Shown piece by piece: positions 5,335-14,988 of a DNA stretch of 17,272 nt; position 1 is the stretch's first letter, and each line of letters starts with the position of its first letter. The position numbers and the translations under genes are program-made. The DNA is from Bacteroidales bacterium UBA4345 (GTDB lineage: Bacteria > Bacteroidota > Bacteroidia > Bacteroidales > Paludibacteraceae). A model generated the notes under the pieces. The model had not been told where the DNA came from. It saw nothing but the letters and a program-made list of their open reading frames with translations, and searched no databases. Where the stretch lies: contig DGTD01000098.1 in assembly GCA_002396385.1 (NCBI GenBank), positions 11,739-29,010 of the forward strand. Reading direction: 5' to 3'.

Positions 5335-7581
5335 ATGAGAAACTTGTTGCGTTTCGCACTTTTTGCGGTGCTTGCCATTGCCTGTGCCAACAATGTATAC
5401 TGCCAGGCCAACGACCCCGAGTTCATACCCAAGGGAGAGTATGCTGTGTATAACTCAGGAAAAAGTACTTCCATTGTCTATAACAATGTCATTTATTCTG
5501 CCAATGCAATGGAAATGAGGGACAATTGGACTTTAGAAGGGTTCACTGCTTCCGATTCTTCTCTGTCTACTGGCGTGTATGACAACGGAACCGTGTATAA
5601 AGCGGTATCGCCGGTCGTGGAAATTCCGTACGGACAGCACTGCTATTTAAAACTAAATTCCAAATTATATTCGGAGTCTCATTTCGACAACGCGCGTGTA
5701 GAGGTTGTACTGAGAAATGGCGAACGGCACCTGGTTTACACGGCAAGTGGTGTGAAGAACCGTTACGACGAGTTTGTTGACGTACACTGGTTCTCAGGTT
5801 ACCGGGTCCAGTTTGTCTTTACCTTCGAGTGCGACAGCACGTTCAATGGCGAGGGTTGGGACATCTACGAAATGGCGTTGTGCAACAGTGTGGCCGCTCC
5901 CAAAAAGAAAAAGGGACTTATGAAAACACCAAATGGGAATGTGCCGGTTGCCGATGCCGACAGTATAACTATGCTGTTAAAAGATTCTGTAGCAAAATTG
6001 AATCTATACGGTGTGACATGGGATGATACTGAAAAAACGAAGGGATCTGTTTCTTTTTCCCTGACCGACAAAAACGGCAACTATATCGACCTGTTTTCAC
6101 TTTCTAGCCCGAACAACCAGAATTCTACCCATGTGGAAATAAGAGACACTGTTAAGGCTGATTCTGTAATAACAGATGCCATCAGGCTGATAGTGAACGG
6201 TAAAGAGATTACAGACTGTAAAGCGATTAAACAAGACAGGGAGCATCAGAAGTTGGACATCATCTACGCTGTCGACTGCAGTAATTCGATGGAGGTTTAT
6301 CAAAACCAGTTAAAGATAAGCATTGATTCGCTTAACTCGCTATTAAAAAACCGCTACGACTTGAGGTCGGCAGTGCTTTTTTTCAGGTGGAACAGACCCG
6401 AAAACTGGGAATTGCATGATTTCACTTACGACTATAAATTTAATAATACATATAAAAATGATGGTTCTACAACCTATTGCTTTTCTGTACTCAAATACTT
6501 GTCGAAAGTCAATTTAAGCTATAACGACCAAAGCCAGAAGATTATTATCTTGCTTGGAAATCAGGATGGGAATCATCTTGATGATTACGAAGGGGGTAAA
6601 AGCCTTTCGCCAACAGAAGTTTCACAGATGTTGCGTGAGAAAGGTTTTCAAACTTATGTGATTTACGATCAAGAATTCCATTTTAAAACAATAACGGACA
6701 ATACAAACGGTGGCTTCTTCCAATCTGACAATTTCCTCATAAAACCAGAAGCTATTGCATCACACATATCTAACAGCTTGAAATACCGCTATTTTATGGA
6801 ATTCTGTATGCCCGATACGGCAACTGTATGTCAGGATACGGCGCTCATCCAGCTGTCGATTGACAAGGATAAGGCAGACTCCATTAACAGCAAGGTGCTG
6901 TATATGCCAAAACTAGACCTGACAAGTGAGTGGAAACAGTACGATGAAGGTGAACGCTGTTACGCGAAAAAAATGAACAGCGACTCGCTACACATTGGTT
7001 TTACTGTACATAACCCGTGCGAGACCGATACCATTAGGAACGTAATGGTGTATTATGGCTATAACGGAGACACCTCTCTGTCGCACCAGAATCCTGCGCT
7101 AATGCAAGACGACAGTATCTGGAGGGCGACAATTCCGTTGTGCGATACGGTGCAGAGTGTGCGTTACAAAATCAAGGCCGAAAATAGTTGGACGAGCATC
7201 AACTATCCCGCTGTTGGCGAAAAGGTCGACAACCTGCAAAAACAGTGGTTCGTGGTCCGAACCGACTGCGAACCGATGTGTGGCAGTTTCAGCCTTTCTT
7301 CAAACCCCGTCACTTCAAAGTCCGACACGCTGGGGTTCAACGTCGGCTACAAGTGCGATATACGTTTTGCCTTGCTCGACCGAAAGGGCAATCCGATACC
7401 AGGATTGTCTGGCAGACTAAAGAAGACACGTACCTACGAGGCTGGTACTTATAGTGAACCGCTCTCGAAGATATTCCCGGGTTTGTTCCGTATGGGTCTC
7501 GACCCTCTGACGCCCTACCTGCTGGTGGTGTCGAACGGGAACGAAGTGTTTATGACGTATGTCTACATCAGCCGTCTATAA
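5335..7581 (+). CDS. Secreted VWA-domain protein with T9SS-like C-terminus
   Basis: A Sec signal peptide (MRNLLRFALFAVLAIACANN, cleavage near VYCQA) opens this 748-aa protein. A beta-rich region (about 25-190) follows, then a linker, then a von Willebrand factor A domain (about 306-490). The VWA domain starts DIIYAVDCSNSM with the metal-binding DxSxS motif at D314, S316 and S318; the later strand is KIIILLGNQDGN. Metal-dependent protein binding is therefore expected outside the cell. Residues about 500-650 are beta-rich with scattered cysteines (for example CMPDTATVCQDT and CEPMC), possibly disulfides. The last roughly 90 residues, from SLSSNPVTSKSDTLGFN through IRFALLDRKGNPI to the final VFMTYVYISRL, resemble a type A T9SS sorting domain but are diverged. 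It is the first gene after a strong promoter and lies 40 bases before the next gene. It probably acts as a binding or assembly partner of the downstream products; no catalytic role is seen. Confidence 0.75.
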   Translation: MRNLLRFALFAVLAIACANNVYCQANDPEFIPKGEYAVYNSGKSTSIVYNNVIYSANAMEMRDNWTLEGFTASDSSLSTGVYDNGTVYKAVSPVVEIPYGQHCYLKLNSKLYSESHFDNARVEVVLRNGERHLVYTASGVKNRYDEFVDVHWFSGYRVQFVFTFECDSTFNGEGWDIYEMALCNSVAAPKKKKGLMKTPNGNVPVADADSITMLLKDSVAKLNLYGVTWDDTEKTKGSVSFSLTDKNGNYIDLFSLSSPNNQNSTHVEIRDTVKADSVITDAIRLIVNGKEITDCKAIKQDREHQKLDIIYAVDCSNSMEVYQNQLKISIDSLNSLLKNRYDLRSAVLFFRWNRPENWELHDFTYDYKFNNTYKNDGSTTYCFSVLKYLSKVNLSYNDQSQKIIILLGNQDGNHLDDYEGGKSLSPTEVSQMLREKGFQTYVIYDQEFHFKTITDNTNGGFFQSDNFLIKPEAIASHISNSLKYRYFMEFCMPDTATVCQDTALIQLSIDKDKADSINSKVLYMPKLDLTSEWKQYDEGERCYAKKMNSDSLHIGFTVHNPCETDTIRNVMVYYGYNGDTSLSHQNPALMQDDSIWRATIPLCDTVQSVRYKIKAENSWTSINYPAVGEKVDNLQKQWFVVRTDCEPMCGSFSLSSNPVTSKSDTLGFNVGYKCDIRFALLDRKGNPIPGLSGRLKKTRTYEAGTYSEPLSKIFPGLFRMGLDPLTPYLLVVSNGNEVFMTYVYISRL

Positions 7582-7621
7582 TAGAGGCGATTCCAGTTTA
7601 TGAAAAAAAGAATACAGAACA

Positions 7622-10048
7622 ATGATAAGTCACAAAGTTAGTTTTGCTGTTGTTGCATTGGCAGCCCTTACGGGTATTGCCAATGCCCAAGCACCGGGTG
7701 GAGTGAAGTCGCCCGCAGTATGGTTTACCACCATGTTCACCGACTCGCTGAACGGCACCTACCATTGGCAGGATCTGGCAGGTAATGACACCCTGTTTCT
7801 AAACGGAAAGAAGGGTGTTGAAGCCACGGCCCAAAGGGGGCGTTTGAACACCTATAACTTCAATCCGGCTATGCCGTTCGACAGCACGGTCAGCCAAGAA
7901 TTCGTAGTTAAAGGCTCGAACCTTGACCAGAAAACCGTTATCGGCGTAGTGGGGGCTAAAAAGAAGGAGGCTGACAAAGAGGCCTACATCTACCGCATAA
8001 GGGGGAACAACAGCCGCCTGCTAAGTAAAACCAAGGTTTTCCATATTGGAGCTGACGGCCCGTCGTCGTACACCTACAATCCCGACTTGAAAGCCGGGGG
8101 CGACACGGCAAAACGTGTAAAGATTGTTTCCTATTTAGAGGCTCTGAAGCCAGACCACAGTATATGGGGGCAGAGCCGCTGGGCGACGGTCAGCTTCGGG
8201 GGGCCGTTCTCGCAATCGGCGGGTGGCGACACTGCCTCGGTGGGTGAGGTGCTTCCTTCCGGGAATTTTTACGCTCCCGAACTTGTTGTCTATCCGCGCT
8301 TTTTGCTGGAAGACGAGCGTCTGCGTGTCGAAACCTACTTGGCTTTGAAATACGGTATCACGCTTGAAAGCGACTATCTGAGTCCTTCGGGTGCAAAACT
8401 GTGGGGAGGCAGCGACTGGACGAACCGCGTAACGGGTTTCGGCAGAGACGTCAGAAGCGGATTTGACCAGTATTCCTCTACAACGGTTTACGAAGAGAAT
8501 GCCTACGATGTAGACGACACCTACCATTTGGGAAACTCGAACAACAAGTCGTCGGCCTACAACCTGCTGGTGGTTGGATTTATGGACGACACCTCGCTGC
8601 CCGACAGTTGTTATGTGCTGTTTGCCGACAACGGTCGTGAGACTTCCATCCTCACCGACCAGAACACGCCCGACAGCATCTACACTTCCGACTCGCTCAA
8701 ACTGATGCAGCGCCATTGGCAGCTGCGCACTATAGGGTTAGACAGCACTTATGCCTACCAGGTTGAGCTGGGCTACAACATGACCCACGATTCCCTGTTC
8801 GCCCTTTACCGCAACAAAAACGTCTTTATGGCTGTGAACCTGAAGGGCGAGGACAAGTTCGACAATCCCGACGACCTGCTTGTGCTGCGCATGGACACTG
8901 CCGACGAGGAGCGTCAGAAAATTATCTTCCAGAACGTCTTTTTCAAGCCTGAGTGTTATTTCACCTTCGGATTTTCCGGAACTCCGATGGAGAAACCAGA
9001 ACCTGAGCTTTACGACTATTATTTGGAATTGACCGACCCTACATGCAACGGAATGAATAATGTGAGCGACGGACGCGTTAAACTGTTCTTACCAGAAAAA
9101 GAGGGCGGTTTCTATTATTCGTTCAAGGTCGCTAACCATGGCGGATTCACATACGATGTGGCCGAAGACTCGATTGTAATTGACAACGCCGGACACGAGG
9201 CCTACACGCTGACTCTGCTGCCTGTACAGTCGAACACCATCGAATTCGAAGGCGACGGTGTCACGTTTGTAAACGTCAACTTCATCAACAACAACGGTTC
9301 AGCAGAATGGATTGTCGGTGACCCGCAAAACGAGTCGAAAGTGGCGTTTGTCAACAATAGTGCATGGCAGGCCAGCGAGTCGCAGTTGCTATACGGCGTA
9401 CGGATTGCCGATGGAAAGATCTATAAGATAGAAAACGGTAATATTTCCGCCTCGTCTGACCACAGTGTTTCGGCAGGCGACAAGATGCGCATTGACCGCA
9501 CAAGCCAAACGGAAGTGAAAGTGATGAAAAACGACATAGTCCTTTTCACAATGCCGGTACCTGTCAGCAGTACGTTCAAACTGGGTGTGAAGTCGCAGGG
9601 AGGCAATGTGGAGCACATGAAGATGGAGCATTTCGAATGGGGCGCTGGCGAATTCCCGTACTTCTTCTTCGACCAGTACAGTTCGGCAATGATATTCAAT
9701 TACGAGCACCCGTCGTCGCAACACGCAGGTCCTACGGGCTATATGCAGTATTTAGTCGACTTCAGTGCGCAGTGCTATCAGAGCAACCCTTATAATGGCG
9801 ACAACAAGCTTGAGATCATCACCGACCTCGAAAACCGTGAGTTCACCGCTGTCTATACCTCGGCCGAATTGTGCGATGTGACGTTCTCGGTCTACGATGA
9901 CAAGGGTGTACTGTATGCGCGCGAACGGGTAGGACAGCCTACCCACACTGTGACCAAAAGGTTCACAATGGCCAAACCGGGTGTTTACCATATGACGGTG
10001 GAAGCCTGCGGCAGCATTGTGAATACCGGTTCTACCGTATTAAAGTAA
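7622..10048 (+). CDS. Secreted DUF8202-like surface protein with T9SS-like sorting domain
   Basis: This 808-aa protein has a clean signal peptide (MISHKVSFAVVALAALTGIA, then NAQAPGG). The N-terminal half has the layout of Bacteroidota surface proteins with the DUF8202-type region: APGGV-SPAVWF at the mature end, then YAPELVVYPRFLLEDERLRV and ETYLALKYGITL (about 216-246), followed by WTNRVTGFGRDVRSGFDQ (about 265-282). Several beta-sandwich-like regions follow to about residue 710. The C-terminal roughly 80 residues (DVTFSVYDDKGVLYARE, then KPGVYHMTVEACG, ending TGSTVLK) match the shape of a type A T9SS sorting domain, so cell-surface anchoring or release is likely. No enzyme motif is seen. 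It sits between the VWA gene and the giant Rhs-like gene and ends 6 bases before the latter, so co-expression is expected. The DUF assignment rests on the KYGITL block and its surroundings. Confidence 0.72.
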   Translation: MISHKVSFAVVALAALTGIANAQAPGGVKSPAVWFTTMFTDSLNGTYHWQDLAGNDTLFLNGKKGVEATAQRGRLNTYNFNPAMPFDSTVSQEFVVKGSNLDQKTVIGVVGAKKKEADKEAYIYRIRGNNSRLLSKTKVFHIGADGPSSYTYNPDLKAGGDTAKRVKIVSYLEALKPDHSIWGQSRWATVSFGGPFSQSAGGDTASVGEVLPSGNFYAPELVVYPRFLLEDERLRVETYLALKYGITLESDYLSPSGAKLWGGSDWTNRVTGFGRDVRSGFDQYSSTTVYEENAYDVDDTYHLGNSNNKSSAYNLLVVGFMDDTSLPDSCYVLFADNGRETSILTDQNTPDSIYTSDSLKLMQRHWQLRTIGLDSTYAYQVELGYNMTHDSLFALYRNKNVFMAVNLKGEDKFDNPDDLLVLRMDTADEERQKIIFQNVFFKPECYFTFGFSGTPMEKPEPELYDYYLELTDPTCNGMNNVSDGRVKLFLPEKEGGFYYSFKVANHGGFTYDVAEDSIVIDNAGHEAYTLTLLPVQSNTIEFEGDGVTFVNVNFINNNGSAEWIVGDPQNESKVAFVNNSAWQASESQLLYGVRIADGKIYKIENGNISASSDHSVSAGDKMRIDRTSQTEVKVMKNDIVLFTMPVPVSSTFKLGVKSQGGNVEHMKMEHFEWGAGEFPYFFFDQYSSAMIFNYEHPSSQHAGPTGYMQYLVDFSAQCYQSNPYNGDNKLEIITDLENREFTAVYTSAELCDVTFSVYDDKGVLYARERVGQPTHTVTKRFTMAKPGVYHMTVEACGSIVNTGSTVLK

Positions 10049-10054
10049 GGTGCC

Positions 10055-13000
10055 ATGATGAAAAAGTTGTTACAGACAATTGTATTATGCGGACTGCCTG
10101 CCGCTCCGCTGGCACAAACGCTGCCAGTGGCGGACCGTGGCGGATTCGTTTACGAACTGATGAGGGACGTGGCGGAAGAGGATCACCTTGACCTGAACGG
10201 TTACGGGCGTATGCTGGCCGACAGTGTTGTGCTTCTGCCCGAACTGGCGGAGCCCTTCAACATCACTTCCGAGTACGTAATGGCCTACCCCGACGCAAAG
10301 GTTGCCGATGGTATGCAGCAACTGTCGCTGCCGAACTCCAACTACCGGGGTACGGCCGAACTGGAACTGCCCATTCTGCTGCCTCCGGTAAGGCACCAGA
10401 TGAAACCCGGGCTGACGCTGAGATATAACAGCGACATGAAGGCGGGCAATGTGGGCCGTGGTTGGCACATCGGGTTGCCGATGATCAGTGTCGACAGCCT
10501 TAGAAGTACCGACGGCGAGCCACGCTTCCAATGGAACGGATATGGTCTTGACACTACAAATTCAGAGGATACGAAAGACACTATGTACTCGTATTTCACT
10601 ATAAAGGATCGGGACTTGGTATTCGCCCGGCGGCACTTTGTTGACGCCGACCATAAAGTTTCGTACTGGAAAGTGACCGACACCGACACGGTTAAACATA
10701 CTTTCGGGCTGGTCCGTCAGACCGATAAAGGCAACGACAGCATATTGGCGGTTACGGTCGCCAGTGCCGGCAAATGTCCTGTGGAGTGGTTGGAAACCTA
10801 TGCCGAGAACAGGTATGGCGACTACATACGCTATGTATACGGTACAGACCCAGTCCGACTCGATTCGGTTTATATTGGCCGCACGAGCGAACAACTGCCT
10901 CTTGTCAAATTGGCCTTCAATTGGGAAAAACGCCAGCGGACCGACACACTGACCGGCTATGGCGACACTTTGCTGCAAACAGAAAGAATCCGTAAAATCA
11001 CCATCCTCTACTTGAACGACTTCTATACGGCCGACGAGATTCCGGAAGGGGAAGAGAAACTGTACAGAACAGTCAGGACCTATACGTTCGATTTAGAGAA
11101 AAAACACGCCGCTAACCTGTTAGAGACAGTTACGGTGGCACATGTAGACGGTGCTTCGCCCTACTCCTACCGCTTCAGCTATTACGACGATGCCGACTCG
11201 GTGCGGCACTATAAGGCTTTCCGCGACAACTTCTACAGCATAAAGGCCGACAGTGTGATAGTTGACCGGACGGGGCTTTTGCAGACTGTACATTCGCCGT
11301 TGGGCGGATGCGCCACTGTCGACTATGGTTATGCCGCTCTGCCACGTTGCAGGCGCGACAGCAACCTCGTCTACAATACGGAGGCCGATACCCTTTACCG
11401 CTTCCGGCACGACCGCGACACCCTGCTCCATACCTACTTCCACGGGAAGGACTCGGTGGCACGGAAAATGGTGATGAAGTCGCTGTGGGTGAACGATGCG
11501 GTGGGCGCCGACGGAAGACCCTCGAAAAACACTTTCGCATACGGGAAGGCCTACCTCGACTTTAAAGGTCGGTTTGCCGGCTTCGGGTCGGTGACGACAA
11601 CGAACCTTAACACGCAGGCCGACACGTTTGCCGTTTACCGTACAGTCGTGAAACAGTACGATACCACACACACCTACTGGTTGCCATATATTTTGGCGGT
11701 GTCGGTGAGCGATGCCGACGGCAAGCTGCTACAAGAAAAAACATATGGTTACGTTTCAGCCCCCGAATTTCCCGACAGCCTTTTCCGTATGCTGGACAAA
11801 AGGACGCTGTGGAGGGACGGTCTTTCGGAAAAATGGGTGTATACCTACCCCGGGAAGATGGAACGCATACTTTTAACTAAGGCAGAACACTACGCCAGCC
11901 TCTCGGCCGACACGCCAGACAAAGTGATAGAATACAACTATTTTTTCGGTCGACTGACCAAGGCGGAGCTAAAAACAGGCAGCAGTCTGAAAAGGCAGGT
12001 CGCCTACTCCTACGCCGACAAACGCCACTTTACACTGCCGACCTCTATGGTGTGGAGCGTTGACGGCGAGAACACCACCAGCACCGATTTCACTTACGAC
12101 GCCGACGGCAACATGACCGGCCGCACGCTGCACGGAACTACCGATTTGGAGTACCGCTACCGTTACGACCGACGGTTGAACCTGTTTATTGAGCGGGTGG
12201 AAGACTCGCACGGCTACCGCACCGAGTTCGGTGACTACGACTACTATTATGGGAAACCGCAACGGGTGACCGATATGAACGGTAAGGTGCTATGGCAGAA
12301 ATTCGATGCGATGGGTAGAATGGACACAGTGGTTGCCCCTATCGAGGTGGGAAAAGGTACGGATTATTCTATCCGCTATGTCTATAACCAGCCTAACAAG
12401 CCAACTGCTGCCGACAGCATCAGCAATACCGTTGTGAGGGATACGATTATATTGAATGTTCCGCCCGAAATTTACCTGGGCAACGAGCCTGACGCAGTTG
12501 CCGACTCTGTAAAGGCGAGGGTGATTGCCAACTTGCACGGAAACGGCTATTCTGCCAGCGACTTTATGTTCTGCGGCGGGTTGGAGTGGGCGAATTTCGA
12601 CACGTTCAACATTGTGGTCGACACGGGTCGCATTGTTGTTCCCGAGTGCCATTGCGACGATAAAGTGAAACCGCATCTGGCGCTGACGTTGCGCTATAAC
12701 GCACTGTACCCCGGCAAAGACAAAGACCAGCATTTTGCGACTTATGCCGACGGCTTCGGCCGTACCATACAGCGGCAGGAAGAGATGGAGGTGTTCAAGT
12801 TCGGCAAATTAAACGACGAGGTAGCGCCTGCCCGAAAGTTTGTGGCGCAGGCCCTGAACACCTACGACCCGTATGGAAGACTTGTGGCAGAAAGCGGTAA
12901 AGTGGAGGGAGGCAAGAACACCAACTTCATTGCGCCAAAGCGGAGTAACTATTCTTGGCACGATGTCGGTTTCGACGTTCTCGACCGACAGACGCGCACC

Positions 13001-14956
13001 TATGGTGGCGAGATGGTTGTTTATGGCGCCGAAGGTAACGCCACTATTAGCCGTGGCGGGGAAGAGGGTGAACTGCAAACCGATATTGACGGCAGAATCT
13101 TAAGGAACACCCTGCCTATATCGTCGATACGTATGTACAATCCGCTTGGCGAATTAGAATACGAGAAAAGGGGGGTGGAGGAAACAGCGTACGAATACGA
13201 TATGCTGGGCCGCTTGGTCAAAAAGCACAATAGTCAGAAGGGCGCAACCCTCTACAAGTACGACCAGTTGGGAAACCTGGTGGGCAGGTTCAGTGCCGAC
13301 AGCACCATTTATGTCTACAATGGGCGGTTGCTGACCGATGTGCTGTATTCTAAATATCCGACGAACAACGTCCACTTCGTTTACGGTGACCCTAACGCAC
13401 CGTTTAACCGTGTGGGCCGGATTGCCATGGCGACCGACGCAACAGGGGTCCGTGAGTTCTACTACGGCAATAATGGCGGTGTGCAGAAAGACATCCGCAC
13501 CCTCATACTGCCCGACAGCACCGTCGAGACCTACCGCACACAATACGAATACGACACCTGGGGCCGTATGGGCAGGTTAGTGTACCCCGACCAGGAAAGC
13601 CTCACGTACAGCTATAACATCAACGGACTGCCCGATACGGTAACCGGTAGCAAGTCGTACAGCTACCAGTATGTTTTTGGCGCCACCTACGACGAGTACG
13701 GCAACAACACCCGCTACCAGTCGTGCAACGGCACCGAAACACGGCGAATGTACAACTATCCGGACCTTCGCATGAAGCAGATGCGGGTGACCGACCAGAA
13801 GGGAAACACGTTGTTCAACCTGTCGGCTTCCGAGGGTGGCGTCAGTGTTGCTACCGACAGCGCTTCGATGCAGTTGACCCTATCGGACGAACTTGCGGAC
13901 CGCAAATGGGAAGAAACCGCTACGCTGACCGTTGGAGGCGAAACGTCGACATACAGCAACAGCGCCAACTTTAACGAATACTTGTTAAAAACCAGCGCAC
14001 AACGCGGCTTCACCAACCTGTCCAGCCCATACGACGAGGAAGGCACCGCCACATGGGACTACCGCTACAACAAGGCGGGGCAGCTTACGGCTGTGGTGGG
14101 AAGCGCCCGCAACGGAGGCATACCCGCACTACTGCGCAGCTACGACCAACGGGGCAATCTGGCCAGCGAGGCCTGGACGCTGCTCGGCAGCGAACAGGAA
14201 CTGGAAGAAACGGTAACTGTTGCCGGACTCGATACCAAGGTGTTCGCCTACAACGAAGACGACAAACAGACGGCTCTGGCCGATAACGGATATGTGACGA
14301 CCTACTGGTACGATGCCTTCGGTTGGCCGGCCATTAAAACCAACGGCGGACAGGCTTCTGTTTATGTGAATGGTGTTGGTGCGGCAAATGCCACCTACAC
14401 CCCCGACTATACTCTTTACGTAAACCGCTATTTCGAAAAGAACAGTTCCGGCCTTTATACCAAGCATGTATGGCTGGGCGGCGAGCGTATAGCGAGCAAA
14501 GAGGGCAACCCCGACAGTTACGGTAGCAATCCGGCATTGACCCAGCGTGCGGGAGAAGGTGTCGATGGTGCGAAAGTACGCTACGACTCGTTGTTGGGTG
14601 TCAGCATCCGTGGCATAGGGCTGCGTTATGCGGCAGTAGGTGCCCGCTATACGGCGGAAACGGTCAAGGCTGGCAACCCGTACAGTCCGAAAAACGCTAA
14701 TGTCGACAATGGTAACGACAGTTACGAAGACCGGCAGTTCTATTACCACGCCGAACAGGGCGGCCGTGCGGTGCTGGTGACCAACCTGAAAGCCGAGGGT
14801 GTGGAGCGCGCCCTCTTCAGCAGCGGAGGCGAGGTGCTGCACCTCAGCCACCGTGAGGGCTGGTTCACCCCATACATTTACAGGGGAGGCCTGTTCGACA
14901 CGGGCACCGGCCTCTACAGCAACGGTTGTGCGTTTTGGAATCCGTGGTTCAAATAA
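10055..14956 (+). CDS. Secreted SpvB/TcdB-like Rhs shell protein without toxin tip
   Basis: A signal peptide (MMKKLLQTIVLCGLPAAPLA) begins this 1633-aa protein. A short SpvB-like domain follows at about 95-170 (LPILLPPVRHQMKPGLTLRY, GNVGRGWHIGLPMISVDS). A TcdB middle-domain-like region at about 410-560 includes the hallmark FKGRFAGFGSVTTTN. YD/Rhs repeats then run from about 670 to 1500: FTYDADGNMTGR, FDAMGRMDTV, YDPYGRLVAES, YEYDMLGRLVKK, YKYDQLGNLVGR, YEYDTWGRMGRLVYP, YRYNKAGQLTAV. The end is a degenerate Rhs core: YYHAEQGGRAVLVTNLK, then PYIYRGGLFDTGTGLYSNG, stopping at FWNPWFK. The normal GLYYYGARYYDP, the DPxG boundary and any toxin tip are missing. This looks like a closed shell or surface scaffold rather than a classical toxin carrier. 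No T9SS sorting domain is seen at its end. Two ATGs (10055 and 10058) are equivalent starts. It is followed 32 bases later by a second SpvB protein. Confidence 0.85.
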   Translation: MMKKLLQTIVLCGLPAAPLAQTLPVADRGGFVYELMRDVAEEDHLDLNGYGRMLADSVVLLPELAEPFNITSEYVMAYPDAKVADGMQQLSLPNSNYRGTAELELPILLPPVRHQMKPGLTLRYNSDMKAGNVGRGWHIGLPMISVDSLRSTDGEPRFQWNGYGLDTTNSEDTKDTMYSYFTIKDRDLVFARRHFVDADHKVSYWKVTDTDTVKHTFGLVRQTDKGNDSILAVTVASAGKCPVEWLETYAENRYGDYIRYVYGTDPVRLDSVYIGRTSEQLPLVKLAFNWEKRQRTDTLTGYGDTLLQTERIRKITILYLNDFYTADEIPEGEEKLYRTVRTYTFDLEKKHAANLLETVTVAHVDGASPYSYRFSYYDDADSVRHYKAFRDNFYSIKADSVIVDRTGLLQTVHSPLGGCATVDYGYAALPRCRRDSNLVYNTEADTLYRFRHDRDTLLHTYFHGKDSVARKMVMKSLWVNDAVGADGRPSKNTFAYGKAYLDFKGRFAGFGSVTTTNLNTQADTFAVYRTVVKQYDTTHTYWLPYILAVSVSDADGKLLQEKTYGYVSAPEFPDSLFRMLDKRTLWRDGLSEKWVYTYPGKMERILLTKAEHYASLSADTPDKVIEYNYFFGRLTKAELKTGSSLKRQVAYSYADKRHFTLPTSMVWSVDGENTTSTDFTYDADGNMTGRTLHGTTDLEYRYRYDRRLNLFIERVEDSHGYRTEFGDYDYYYGKPQRVTDMNGKVLWQKFDAMGRMDTVVAPIEVGKGTDYSIRYVYNQPNKPTAADSISNTVVRDTIILNVPPEIYLGNEPDAVADSVKARVIANLHGNGYSASDFMFCGGLEWANFDTFNIVVDTGRIVVPECHCDDKVKPHLALTLRYNALYPGKDKDQHFATYADGFGRTIQRQEEMEVFKFGKLNDEVAPARKFVAQALNTYDPYGRLVAESGKVEGGKNTNFIAPKRSNYSWHDVGFDVLDRQTRTYGGEMVVYGAEGNATISRGGEEGELQTDIDGRILRNTLPISSIRMYNPLGELEYEKRGVEETAYEYDMLGRLVKKHNSQKGATLYKYDQLGNLVGRFSADSTIYVYNGRLLTDVLYSKYPTNNVHFVYGDPNAPFNRVGRIAMATDATGVREFYYGNNGGVQKDIRTLILPDSTVETYRTQYEYDTWGRMGRLVYPDQESLTYSYNINGLPDTVTGSKSYSYQYVFGATYDEYGNNTRYQSCNGTETRRMYNYPDLRMKQMRVTDQKGNTLFNLSASEGGVSVATDSASMQLTLSDELADRKWEETATLTVGGETSTYSNSANFNEYLLKTSAQRGFTNLSSPYDEEGTATWDYRYNKAGQLTAVVGSARNGGIPALLRSYDQRGNLASEAWTLLGSEQELEETVTVAGLDTKVFAYNEDDKQTALADNGYVTTYWYDAFGWPAIKTNGGQASVYVNGVGAANATYTPDYTLYVNRYFEKNSSGLYTKHVWLGGERIASKEGNPDSYGSNPALTQRAGEGVDGAKVRYDSLLGVSIRGIGLRYAAVGARYTAETVKAGNPYSPKNANVDNGNDSYEDRQFYYHAEQGGRAVLVTNLKAEGVERALFSSGGEVLHLSHREGWFTPYIYRGGLFDTGTGLYSNGCAFWNPWFK

Positions 14957-14988
14957 CAGATTAACAGAAAGTAAAGAAAGAAAACTAT

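Noticed and set aside
8135..8716. 193-codon minus-strand ORF
   Set aside because: It lies fully inside the DUF8202-like gene on the other strand, has shadow-like composition and no promoter or leader.
14129..14851. 240-codon minus-strand ORF
   Set aside because: It is the antisense of the Rhs-repeat region of the giant plus-strand gene.
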